Origin: Bin18 sp965200355 | GTDB lineage: Bacteria; Desulfobacterota; Binatia; Bin18 | Direction: 5' to 3' | DNA: 64,000 nucleotides | NCBI GenBank assembly: GCA_965200355.1 | Contig: OZ241351.1 | Span: forward strand, 372,001 to 436,000 | Shown here: piece by piece, positions 34,506 to 42,220 of the stretch | How positions within the stretch are numbered: the first letter of the stretch is position 1 | Layout of the letters: every line of letters starts with the position of its first letter | Notes under the pieces: generated by a model | Seen by the model: the letters and a program-made list of their open reading frames with translations, nothing else | Told to the model about the DNA's origin: nothing | Database searches by the model: none | Position numbers and translations under genes: made by a program

Positions 34506-35381
34506 TTACCTCTCCGCTCGGGCGCTGGCCTGACGCACCACCTCTGGCACCGCGACGCGAATAAGCTGGCGACGATAGGCTGCCGAGGCTCTGACATCAT
34601 CCTCGGTTTCCACTTCCTCGGCCGCGGCTTCTCCGGCCTGGGTCAGGAGGGTGGCGTCAAGGGGGTTTCCTTGCAGGAGGCTGGCCGCCTGCGCGGCCCA
34701 GCACGGTTTGGGCATCACGCCGCCGACAACGATGCCGGCCCGCTGGCATATCCCACTCGGGTCGAATGTCATCTGGGCGGCCACACTGATAGTGGCAAAG
34801 TCGCCAGCGACTTGGCTCCGCTTTGCATAGGCCCCACCGGAATGGGCGGCCGGCGCTGGAATTTCAATCCGGGTGACCAATTCATCCTCGCCAATATCGC
34901 TCATCAGCGGGCCGGCCAGAAAGTCCTCAAGCGCGACGGTCCGCGTGCGACCATCGGCCTTGGCCACGACGAGGCGGCCGTCCAGAGCCATGACCGCTGG
35001 CGGATAGTCGGCTGACGGGTCGGCATGAACCAGGCTGCCGGCAATCGTCCCCCGGTTGCGGATTTGGGGGTCGCCGATATTCCGCGCCGCGTCTGCCAGG
35101 AGCGGATAGGCGTGCAGAATGCGCGGGTGGGTGGCCACGTCGGCATGACGGGCCAGCGCGCCGATGTGAAGGCGGCCATGCTCCTCACGAATGTCGTCAA
35201 GCGCGGCCACCCGGTTCAGGTCAATAATGGTCTGCGGCTCGGCCAGTCGCAGTTTCATCAGCGGCATCAGGCTCTGGCCGCCGGCCAGCAGTTTGGCCTG
35301 CTCCCCGTATTGGCGCAGGAGCCTCAGCACCTCAGCAACATCGGTCGGCGCAAAATAATGCTCAATAGTTTTGGGATACAT
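34506..35381 (-). CDS. FAD-binding medium subunit of the molybdenum hydroxylase
   Basis: The 291-residue translation has the FAD-binding motifs of the CoxM family: AKLLAGGQSLMPLMKLRLAEP and RNIGDPQIRNRGTIAGSLVHADPSADYP. It hands electrons from the [2Fe-2S] subunit to an acceptor. I chose the ATG at 35381, which starts MYPKTIEHYFAP and follows GGAGAGGGGC; the frame upstream is not family-like. It begins the three-gene operon. Confidence 0.93.
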   Translation of the reverse strand: MYPKTIEHYFAPTDVAEVLRLLRQYGEQAKLLAGGQSLMPLMKLRLAEPQTIIDLNRVAALDDIREEHGRLHIGALARHADVATHPRILHAYPLLADAARNIGDPQIRNRGTIAGSLVHADPSADYPPAVMALDGRLVVAKADGRTRTVALEDFLAGPLMSDIGEDELVTRIEIPAPAAHSGGAYAKRSQVAGDFATISVAAQMTFDPSGICQRAGIVVGGVMPKPCWAAQAASLLQGNPLDATLLTQAGEAAAEEVETEDDVRASAAYRRQLIRVAVPEVVRQASARAER

Positions 35382-35540
35382 CCCGTGCCCCTCTCCACCA
35401 AGAGTAAACCTGTCCAGCCACAAAACTGTTGACACACGGACTCCTTGCTGCCTAGCAGACCGGGGGGGGAAGTCAAGGAACAGCCTGCCCAACCCCGCCC
35501 TGTGGCTTCGGCCATCACCGCTCGGGGCGAGGGAGCCGCC

Positions 35541-36269
35541 CTAATCCGACGGCGGGGAGACCCGATACGATACGAGTTCAGTGACGCTCTTGACCGGCGT
35601 GCCTGCGCCTTCGCTGCTAATGGCTTTGACCAGGCCCACCCCCCGCGCATACCACTCAGTGTGGTGCAGGTGGAACTCCGTGGTCTTGCGTCTTGGGTCA
35701 GCCACCCGGCTCGTTGTCCGGGTTTCCACGCGCAGACAGTGACGGAACGTTCCGGCGGAAACCCGCACCGCGTCCGGGTCAATCCGCGCCTGGGCCGAGG
35801 CGGTCACATCCTGACCGCCCTCAAGCGGCCACGCATGAGTCTGGAGCCCGGCGCTCCAACGCTGTTCTCTGGTATAGGGACTGGGCAGGACCCGCTCAAA
35901 GCCCTCCCCAAGCTGCGTGTCCCACACCGTGTCATGCTCGGAATCGAGCCAGGGGTAACGCAGGAGAAAGCCGTCTTTGCGCAGATAGGCGACCGTGCTT
36001 TTCGCCTTGGGCGCTCTGTCGGTCAAGGGTTCGTACTCCTCGGCAACAACATAGGCCACGCCTTCCGGCAGCGGAAAATCGTCGCGGATGACGGTTTCCG
36101 TCATATAGTAGTGATAATCGCCCCCGGAGAATGTGACTTCGTGCGTCCAGGTATTATGCAGGGCGAGCGGGAAAAAACTGGCCCGCCCAGCCGAAGGCGG
36201 GCGCGTGAGGACGCTCGCCAGCGCGCCCAGCACCAGGACAGCACCCAGCAGTCTCACAATGCGCCGCAT
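35541..36269 (-). CDS. Secreted hypothetical protein (242 aa)
   Basis: From the ATG at 36269 the translation begins with a signal-anchor (MRRIVRLLGAVLVLGALASVL) and then a beta-rich region with FFPLALHNTWTHEV, a YYMTETVI strand and repeated charged strands. This resembles the beta-roll or lipid-carrier-like extracytoplasmic proteins of unknown role that are common in deltaproteobacterial genomes. There is no lipobox Cys. It diverges from the ECF sigma gene, with 213 bp between them, so the two could share regulation; that is inference. Confidence 0.6.
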   Translation of the reverse strand: MRRIVRLLGAVLVLGALASVLTRPPSAGRASFFPLALHNTWTHEVTFSGGDYHYYMTETVIRDDFPLPEGVAYVVAEEYEPLTDRAPKAKSTVAYLRKDGFLLRYPWLDSEHDTVWDTQLGEGFERVLPSPYTREQRWSAGLQTHAWPLEGGQDVTASAQARIDPDAVRVSAGTFRHCLRVETRTTSRVADPRRKTTEFHLHHTEWYARGVGLVKAISSEGAGTPVKSVTELVSYRVSPPSD

Positions 36270-36388
36270 AACACCTGAACTATAGGACCCAGACGGCTCT
36301 TCGACAACAAGGCTTTTCACATTGCGCCGCCTGTGCGGTGTCTTAAAGAGAGAACGGCAAAAAATACCTACACCGGAGGGAATGTTGT

Positions 36389-36481
36389 ATGTATGGCTAT
36401 CGCTCATTGCTCATCGTGTGGTTTTCATTGACGTGCTTTCTCGGGATGCTGGCTCCCCTGCCAGCCGGGTTCTGGGGATAA
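36389..36481 (+). CDS. Possible 30-residue hydrophobic leader peptide upstream of the sigma factor gene
   Basis: A short frame starts at ATG 36389, eight bases after a GGAGGG. It encodes MYGYRSLLIVWFSLTCFLGM followed by LAPLPAGFWG, a single hydrophobic helix. Its stop (36479-36481) is one base from the GTG of the sigma gene at 36483, an arrangement suited to translational coupling. It also looks like a signal peptide whose continuation has been lost to a stop, since the next codons in that frame give a Gln-rich stretch. I do not recognise a family. Confidence 0.4.
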   Translation: MYGYRSLLIVWFSLTCFLGMLAPLPAGFWG

Positions 36482-36482
36482 C

Positions 36483-37103
36483 GTGTGCAGGCGCAAGAAC
36501 AGCAGAGGCAACCCGCTCTCCAGAATCGAAATGGCACCTCCTGTAGAACAATCTGCCAGCAAGGCCAGGGCATTTACGGAAGTCGTTGACCTCCATCAGC
36601 GCTCCGTTTATCGCTATCTTGTCCACTGTACGGGCAGGAGCGATGACGCGCAGGAGTTATTTCAGGAGACTTTTCTGCGCGCCCAGCGCGCCTATGCGGC
36701 CCTGCCGGCCGACGCCAACCACCGCGCCTGGCTCTTTCGGATAGCAACCAATCTCGTAAAAAATTATATACGCGGCCGGCAGCGGTATAGAAAAGTCTTT
36801 GTCGCCGATGCGCCTCCCTCTTCTTCACCCATTCATCCGCCCACCCCAGAACAGGCGTTTCATGTCCAGGAGACCGCCCAGCTTGTGCGGACCGCGCTGG
36901 TCGCCCTCCCCTTCCGGCAGCGGACCGCCCTGATACAGCGGCAGCTTGAAGGACTGAGCTATCAAGAGATTGCCGAAAACCTGAACTGCTCCCCCGACAG
37001 TGCCCGGGCGCATGTGTATCAAGCCCTGCGCAAGCTGCGGGCGTATTGGCAACGGGCCGCGACTGGCAAAGAAAGGAAGTGCCATGCCAACCCAAAGGCG
37101 TAA
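36483..37103 (+). CDS. ECF-family RNA polymerase sigma factor
   Basis: The translation has sigma region 2 (RSVYRYLVHCTGRSDDAQELFQETFLRAQR, then RAWLFRIATNLVKNYIRGRQR) and region 4 (LVALPFRQRTALIQRQLEGLSYQEIAE with SPDSARAHVYQALRKLR), a two-domain group IV sigma factor. The start could be the GTG at 36483, one base behind the leader-peptide stop, or the ATG at 36531, which has no clear ribosome-binding site. The last 20 bp overlap the anti-sigma/alkyltransferase fusion, so the pair is translationally linked. It would direct transcription of genes released when the anti-sigma is modified. Confidence 0.92.
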   Translation: MCRRKNSRGNPLSRIEMAPPVEQSASKARAFTEVVDLHQRSVYRYLVHCTGRSDDAQELFQETFLRAQRAYAALPADANHRAWLFRIATNLVKNYIRGRQRYRKVFVADAPPSSSPIHPPTPEQAFHVQETAQLVRTALVALPFRQRTALIQRQLEGLSYQEIAENLNCSPDSARAHVYQALRKLRAYWQRAATGKERKCHANPKA

Positions 37104-38079
37104 TACCCGTTCGTGTGGATTTGCTGAAGACGACCTGATTGCCGAAGCGCTCGGAGAAAATTCCCCGGCGCGCCAGCGCGCAGTCCGCCGTCACCTCCCG
37201 GCCTGTCCCGACTGCGCCCGGCGTCTGGAACAATACAAACAGGTCTGCTTCCAACTCGGGGCCAGCCCGGTCTCGGAGACCGGGCTGGCCGCCGCCCGCC
37301 GCGCCCTCGACAAACAGTTGGCCGGCGTGCCGGTGGCGACGCGGCCACGTCTCGTCCTGAGCGTCTGGGACTCTCCGATTGGGCCGCTGCGGATAGGCAG
37401 AACGGCCAAGGGGGTGGCGTTGGTTGAGTTTGTTTCTCCCGACAGCCTCGAAGACGAGAGAAACAGGCTGGGTACACGCTTCGCCCTTGAGGCGGCGGCG
37501 CGTCCGCCGGCTGCTCCGACCCGGGAGCTAGCAGCCTATTTGAACGGCTCGCGCCAAACGCTCGATTGGGTGATTGATGAGGCCCTCATGCGGAGCGATT
37601 TCCAGCGCCAGGTCCTCCGGGCGGCGAGTGAGATTCCGTATGGCAGCCTGACCACGTATGGCGGGCTGGCCGAGAGAATCGGGCGGCCCCCAGCCGTCCG
37701 AGCGGTCGCGCAGGCCCTGCGCTATAATCCGCTTCCGATTCGGATTCCCTGCCACCGCATTGTTGGCAGCAGTGGCAGCCTGACCGGGTATGCCGGCAAT
37801 AAAATCGCACTCAAGCGGGATATTCTGGCCGTGGAAGGGATACCGACGCTGCCCTCCCGCGCCGGCTTTGTCATTGCCCAGGACCGGCTCTATGTCGGCC
37901 GGCGGGCGGAACAGCTATTTTGCCGACCGCGCTGCACGGCCTTAAAAAGCATCCGAGCGGGGAATCGGATGTTCATCGCCTCAGCCGACCGGGCAGCAGC
38001 ACTGGGCTATGCGCCCTGTGAGGTCTGCCGGCCAGACCTTCAGCCGCTCCATTCAGGACCAGCGCCCAGCGTGGTGTGA
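37084..38079 (+). CDS. Fusion of an anti-sigma zinc finger, an O6-alkylguanine-DNA alkyltransferase and a C-terminal Ada-type zinc domain
   Basis: The 331-residue product has three parts. Residues 1-50 form a zinc-bound anti-sigma (zf-HC2) motif: Cys11, then HLPACPDC with His37, Cys41 and Cys44. Residues about 88-255 are an Ogt/MGMT-type alkyltransferase with the DNA-binding helix region (FQRQVLRAASEIPYGSLTTYG) and active-site PCHR (Cys223). Residues about 262-320 match the Ada N-terminal domain, with four cysteines (FCRPRC, 280 and 284; PCEVC, 312 and 315). In E. coli Ada that domain is N-terminal and its methylation turns on transcription; here it is C-terminal and no AraC helix-turn-helix is present. 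ATG 37084 follows GGAAG and overlaps the sigma stop by 20 bp. Inference: alkylation controls the sigma factor. Confidence 0.9.
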   Translation: MPTQRRNTRSCGFAEDDLIAEALGENSPARQRAVRRHLPACPDCARRLEQYKQVCFQLGASPVSETGLAAARRALDKQLAGVPVATRPRLVLSVWDSPIGPLRIGRTAKGVALVEFVSPDSLEDERNRLGTRFALEAAARPPAAPTRELAAYLNGSRQTLDWVIDEALMRSDFQRQVLRAASEIPYGSLTTYGGLAERIGRPPAVRAVAQALRYNPLPIRIPCHRIVGSSGSLTGYAGNKIALKRDILAVEGIPTLPSRAGFVIAQDRLYVGRRAEQLFCRPRCTALKSIRAGNRMFIASADRAAALGYAPCEVCRPDLQPLHSGPAPSVV

Positions 38080-38134
38080 GTGTGTGTCACTCCCCGGCTT
38101 GTCGAGAGGGCCGCTTTTCTGTACAGCCTCACGT

Positions 38135-38985
38135 ATGAACGCCGTGCGTCTCGTCCCTGTGGTGTTGCTGGTTCTCTATACGGGTACGGCCTGCGAACAC
38201 CCGCCCGACTCCCCGGACCCCTCGGTTCCGCCCGATTTGCAGCAGACCCTTGACCAGCTCGCGCGCGGGCTGGAAGCGTGTGACCCAGAGCAGGTGCTTG
38301 CCGTCTATGCGGATGATTTCATCAGCGGGACCGGGCGCTCAAAGCAGGGGGTCGGGGAGGTCCTGACCCGGCTGCGGCAGAGAAAGGTGACGCTGCGCGT
38401 TGAGCAGATTGCCGTCACCCAGGCAGACGCCACCCGCGCCGCCATCACACCTCCCTGCGCCTGCGCTATGCCGCCCGTTTCCGCAATATCGGAGCCGGCA
38501 AGGTGGTTGTGACCGACGTGCTGGCGCATCGCTTGCGGAAGTCAGCAGGACAGTGGCGCATCTACACCGACAGACGCCTGGCCACCTACCGCGAGGGGCG
38601 GTTCGGGCGGTCTTCACCAAATGTGAGGCTTGAGGTGCCGGACCAACTCCCGACCAGCCTGGACTACCCGGTCGCCGTCGTCGTGCAACAGCACCCCCAG
38701 ACCCAGTACCGCGTGGCCCTTGGCAACTATCCTGAGGACCCCGGCGTGCTCCCCCCGCCGGATGTCAAGGCCCGGCTGCCCGAGGATGGACGCTTGGAGG
38801 CGACGCTCCTGCCAAATCCCCAAGGGCTGAGTGAAATGGTCCGGGTGACTGTTATTGCCGCAGATTTTCAGGGGGACTGGCAGGGAGCAACGATCGTGTC
38901 CAAACTGGTGCCTGGCGTGCAGCGGACCGAGCCCCGCCAGCGGCAGAACACCCCGCCCCTTCCCCCCACACCGCAGGGTGTATAA
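38135..38985 (+). pseudogene. Lipoprotein with an NTF2/SnoaL-like domain, broken by a two-base insertion
   Basis: From ATG 38135 the frame begins with a lipoprotein signal (LVPVVLLVLYTGTACEHPP, lipobox Cys after TGTA) and then LARGLEACDPEQVLAVYADDFIS, which resembles the first helix pair of an NTF2-like domain. At 38447-38450 an ACAC dinucleotide repeat disrupts the frame: with one AC removed the translation continues ITSLRLRYAARFRNIGAG into the downstream frame (VVVTDVLAHRLRKSAGQWRIY) to the stop at 38985. So one gene of about 282 residues, frameshifted by mutation or assembly error. The C-terminal half carries LDYPVAVVVQQHPQTQYRVA and a proline-rich end. Function unknown. Confidence 0.6.
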
Positions 38986-39045
38986 GAACCATATCGACAG
39001 ACACGATTTCACACCCCAATCTCACACCCCATTGGAAGCACGCGC

Positions 39046-39465
39046 ATGTCTCTTACAAAAAACGAATCTCTCGTCCGGCGCTATTTTGAAGACTGTCTCA
39101 ATCAGGGCAAAATGGAGACCATTGATACCCTCATTTCTCCGACCTATATCAGCCATTATCCGGCTGGCTACGATCTCGGCGGCGGGCCGGAGGATGTGAA
39201 ACAGATCGTCTCTTCGGTGCGCAGGGGATTTCCGAACGTCCATTTCACGATAGAAGATTTTGTCTCGCAAGGCGAAAAAGTGGTCGCCCGCTGGACCTTT
39301 CGGGGGACGCATAGCGGCAATTTCATGGGCGTTGCGCCAACGGGTCGGGCCGTCATGGTCGCGGGAGTGGCCGTGTATCGCATAGCCGACGAAAAAATTG
39401 CAGAAGTCTGGCTCTCGTGGGACGTGTTCGGGCTGTTCAGGCAGCTGGGGGTGCTGGCCTCATAA
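39046..39465 (+). CDS. SnoaL-like ester cyclase / NTF2-fold protein
   Basis: The 139-residue translation has the SnoaL polyketide-cyclase-like pattern: LVRRYFEDCLNQGKMETIDTLISPTYISHYP, then FPNVHFTIEDFVSQGEKVVARWTFRGTHSG and FMGVAPTGRAVMVAGVAVYRIADEKIAEVW. Members are small alpha+beta barrels; substrates here are unknown. It sits 60 bp after the broken lipoprotein gene and 11 bp before the alkyltransferase-like gene, so probably in one operon with the sigma/anti-sigma genes. Confidence 0.85.
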   Translation: MSLTKNESLVRRYFEDCLNQGKMETIDTLISPTYISHYPAGYDLGGGPEDVKQIVSSVRRGFPNVHFTIEDFVSQGEKVVARWTFRGTHSGNFMGVAPTGRAVMVAGVAVYRIADEKIAEVWLSWDVFGLFRQLGVLAS

Positions 39466-39476
39466 GAAAGGGGCTC

Positions 39477-39857
39477 ATGCCAGCGCGTCGGCCACGCTTT
39501 TTTACCCATGTCTACCGTCTGGTTGCGCGGGTTCCGCGTGGAAAAGTCGTGACCTATGGACAGGTGGCCGCCCTGCTGGGCGCACCCCGGGCCGCACGGG
39601 CGGTTGGCATGGCCCTCCGCTATCTGCCGCCTCCGTTGACAAAAAAAGTTCCGTGGCAGCGGGTGATCAACGCCTCGGGCGGTATCAGTCTGCGGGGCGA
39701 CATCCTGCGTGCCGAGGAACAACGCTGGCTGCTGGAAGAAGAGGGGATTGTGTTTGACCGCAGGGGGAAGGTCGATCTGAAGCGGTACCGCTGGCGCGGC
39801 CCGCGCAACTGGAAAGCCCCGTGGTGGAAAACCGCCCGGCTCTCAGCGGAAGAATAG
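39477..39857 (+). CDS. Alkyltransferase-like protein (ATL)
   Basis: A 126-residue protein with the MGMT C-terminal fold: FFTHVYRLVARVPRGKVVTYGQVAALLG and ARAVGMALRYLPPPLTKKVPW. The PCHR active site of alkyltransferases is replaced by PWQRV (residues 59-63), with Trp60 at the acceptor-Cys position. ATL proteins of this kind bind O6-alkylguanine, flip it and feed it to nucleotide-excision repair without transferring the alkyl group. The ATG at 39477 follows AAAGGGG. It is the third alkylation-related gene in this 3.4-kb plus-strand stretch, which fits a shared regulon with the sigma factor. Confidence 0.93.
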   Translation: MPARRPRFFTHVYRLVARVPRGKVVTYGQVAALLGAPRAARAVGMALRYLPPPLTKKVPWQRVINASGGISLRGDILRAEEQRWLLEEEGIVFDRRGKVDLKRYRWRGPRNWKAPWWKTARLSAEE

Positions 39858-39878
39858 GGGCGCACCGCGGTGCGCCCC
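39857..39878. terminator. Perfect 22-base palindrome between convergent genes
   Basis: The eleven bases GGGGCGCACCG are followed directly by their inverted complement, giving a 9-11 bp stem with a tiny loop. It starts at the last base of the alkyltransferase-like stop codon and ends nine bases from the end of the convergent oxidoreductase gene. It lacks a good T-run on either strand, so it may act as a weak bidirectional terminator or as a 3' RNA-protecting hairpin. Confidence 0.6.
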
Positions 39879-39886
39879 TGAACGGT

Positions 39887-40729
39887 TTACGCGAATTTTG
39901 CGATATAGGGCTGGTATTGATCCAGGAGCGGCAGCACCGTATCAGCACCGGCTGAGGGGAGAAACAGCACGGCCCGCTCAACGCCCAACGCCTGGTGGCT
40001 GGCCAGGGCTTCTTCCTTATCGGACGAGCCAAACACCGAGACCGGCACCTCTTCGGGCGAGCGACCAGCCTGCTCAGCCAGGGCGTGCAGCTCTTTGATC
40101 GACTCGGGCAGGGTCGAGGTGTCGAAGCCAACCGGAATCCAGCCGTCACAATAGTTGACGACCCGCTTCAAGCCACCGTTGAAGGTGCCCATCAGAATCG
40201 GCGGGTGCGGCTTCTGCACCGGCTTGGGGTGGGCCCAGATCGGGTCGAAGTCCACAAACTCGCCGTGATACTCGGCCTCTTCATTGGCCCAGATTTCTTT
40301 CATGGCCTCAATCCGCTCGCGGCAGACCTTCCAGCGCCGCTTGAACGGGGTGCCGTGGTTTTCCATTTCCTCGGCGTTCCAGCCGCCGCCGATGCCGAAC
40401 AGCAAGCGCCCGTTGGAGAGTTGATCCACCGAAGCCACTTCGTTGGCCATGGTAATCGGGTCACGCTCAATCACCAGGCAGATGCCGCTGCCGATTTTGA
40501 TCGTACTCGTCACTGCTGCGGCCGCGGTCAGGGCGACAAACAAATCATGGGTGTGCCAGTATTCCTTGGGTAGCTCCCCACCGGCCGGCCACGGGCTCTT
40601 GCGGCTGGCTGGAATATGGGTGTGTTCCGGGAACCAGATGGACTCGAAGCCCCGGTCTTCACATTCTTTGGCCAGGGTATCGGGCCGCATGGCATAATCC
40701 GTTGCAAACATCGTAATACCAATTTTCAC
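39887..40729 (-). CDS. LLM-class (luciferase-like, probably F420-dependent) oxidoreductase
   Basis: The 280-residue translation is a TIM-barrel flavin/F420 enzyme of the bacterial luciferase family: MKIGITMFATDYAMRPDTLAKECEDRGFESIWFPEH at the start, LSNGRLLFGIGGGWNAEEMENHG with the cofactor-binding GGGWN, and PPILMGTFNGGLKRVVNYCDGWIPVG later. Relatives use F420 or FMN to oxidise or reduce small molecules. It ends nine bases from the palindrome that separates it from the alkyltransferase-like gene. The substrate is unknown. Confidence 0.9.
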   Translation of the reverse strand: MKIGITMFATDYAMRPDTLAKECEDRGFESIWFPEHTHIPASRKSPWPAGGELPKEYWHTHDLFVALTAAAAVTSTIKIGSGICLVIERDPITMANEVASVDQLSNGRLLFGIGGGWNAEEMENHGTPFKRRWKVCRERIEAMKEIWANEEAEYHGEFVDFDPIWAHPKPVQKPHPPILMGTFNGGLKRVVNYCDGWIPVGFDTSTLPESIKELHALAEQAGRSPEEVPVSVFGSSDKEEALASHQALGVERAVLFLPSAGADTVLPLLDQYQPYIAKFA

Positions 40730-40868
40730 TGCGTCCTCCTTTGGGGTGTTTATTGCTTTGTTTCTTTCTGTCTTTGTTTGTTTCGATCCTCGCCCGCCCG
40801 TTCAGGCCGGTGTTCACCCTTTTAATGACAGCTTGGGCGTGCTGGGTCAATGAGGGACCGGGCCACGT

Positions 40869-42188
40869 TTACGCTTTTCCATGAAACATCCGTTCCGCCG
40901 CTTCTTGGAGCTCGGCCCGGAAGTCAGGATGGGCCACGCTGGTCAGGGCTTGGGCGCGTTGGCGCAGGCTTTTGCCGCGCAGCGTGGCGACCCCGTATTC
41001 CGTGACCAGATAGTCCACAAAAGCTCGCGGGGTCGTGACCACGGTTCCGGGGGCCAGGGTGGGCACGATGCGGGAAATCCGCGCGCCGTCAAGCAAGGAA
41101 TGCGACGGCAGCGCAATAATGGATTTTCCACCGGCCAGACAGGCGGCGAGGGCGAAGGCCATCTGGCCACCCGTGCCGGTGAACATCTGCCAGCCGAGGG
41201 ATTCGGACGCGACCTGCCCGGTGAGATCAACGCTCAAGGCGTTGTTGATGGCCGTCAGGCGCGGGTCTTTGCTCAGCAGCCGAATATCGTCGGTATAGTT
41301 GAAATCGTACAGCTCAAAAACCGGGTTGTGGTCAATGAAGTCCAGTTCTTCGGCACTCAACTGCGGGTGAAAGGCGGTGCCCACCACTGTGCCCGGATGG
41401 ACGGCCTTGTGTGTGCCGGTCATGATGCCTTCCCGGACCAGTGCCACAACCCCTGGCGGAATAATCTCGGTCTGCATTCCGAGGTCGCGTCGGCCGTACA
41501 CATAGCCGAGCAGCGGACCAGTCGTATCGCCCACCCCGACCTGCATCGTGTCTCCGTCATCCAGCAGATCGTTGGCGATCTGCATACAGATGGCGTCGAT
41601 CATATCCTGCTTTTCCCGAGTAAACGTCTCGGGCGTGACCAGCGTGGCCGGCGGACTCTGGCGTTCGACCAGGCAGTCAATTTCGGACACATGAATCGTG
41701 TTCGTCCCGCCGGTGCGGATGAAACTCGGGTCAACCTCAGCAATGACCCGCGCGGCCCGCTGCGTCATTAGCGGTGACATGGCCACACAGGTGCCAAAAC
41801 TACAGTGACCGTGCCGGTCGGGTGGCGACACCGTCACCAGATACACGTCCGGGTCGTCAATCCCGTAGGGGAGGGCGTCTGCCCGGAAGTAGGAGACCGG
41901 CACATAGTCGAGTTTCCCCTGGTGGAGCAGAGCCCGTTCGCGTCGGCTCAGAAACCACGACTCGAAATGAAAGTATTCGTCGAGACCGGGCAGGTTCCAG
42001 TCAAACAGAGAAATCATCGTATTGAGACGGAGCCCCCGCAAGCGTTCCTTGTTGTTGACCAGAGCTTGGCACAGCGTAAACGGCGTCCCGGTCAGGCTAG
42101 AGGTAAACACATGGTCCGTTGGTGTGATCTGGTCAAGCGCCACGTCCACGCTCACCAGTTTGTCGCTCACCAGCGCTTGCCAGGTCAT
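40869..42188 (-). CDS. Acetyl-CoA hydrolase/transferase family protein (second copy)
   Basis: A 439-residue CoA-transferase paralogous in fold to the one at 20409-21656 but clearly diverged. It has VSPPDRHGHCSFGTC, the LGYVYGRRDLG loop, INNALSVDLTGQVASE (the usual catalytic Glu of NxALEVD is replaced by Ser here), SGGKS-like AGGKSIIALPS and TEYGVATLRGKSLRQRAQAL. The changed catalytic position, if correctly aligned, could alter or abolish transferase chemistry. The ATG at 42188 follows AAGGAGGCC. The quinone oxidoreductase lies 32 bp upstream on the same strand. Confidence 0.88.
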   Translation of the reverse strand: MTWQALVSDKLVSVDVALDQITPTDHVFTSSLTGTPFTLCQALVNNKERLRGLRLNTMISLFDWNLPGLDEYFHFESWFLSRRERALLHQGKLDYVPVSYFRADALPYGIDDPDVYLVTVSPPDRHGHCSFGTCVAMSPLMTQRAARVIAEVDPSFIRTGGTNTIHVSEIDCLVERQSPPATLVTPETFTREKQDMIDAICMQIANDLLDDGDTMQVGVGDTTGPLLGYVYGRRDLGMQTEIIPPGVVALVREGIMTGTHKAVHPGTVVGTAFHPQLSAEELDFIDHNPVFELYDFNYTDDIRLLSKDPRLTAINNALSVDLTGQVASESLGWQMFTGTGGQMAFALAACLAGGKSIIALPSHSLLDGARISRIVPTLAPGTVVTTPRAFVDYLVTEYGVATLRGKSLRQRAQALTSVAHPDFRAELQEAAERMFHGKA

Positions 42189-42220
42189 AGCGGGGCCTCC
42201 TTGTCTCGCGCTCGCCCGGC

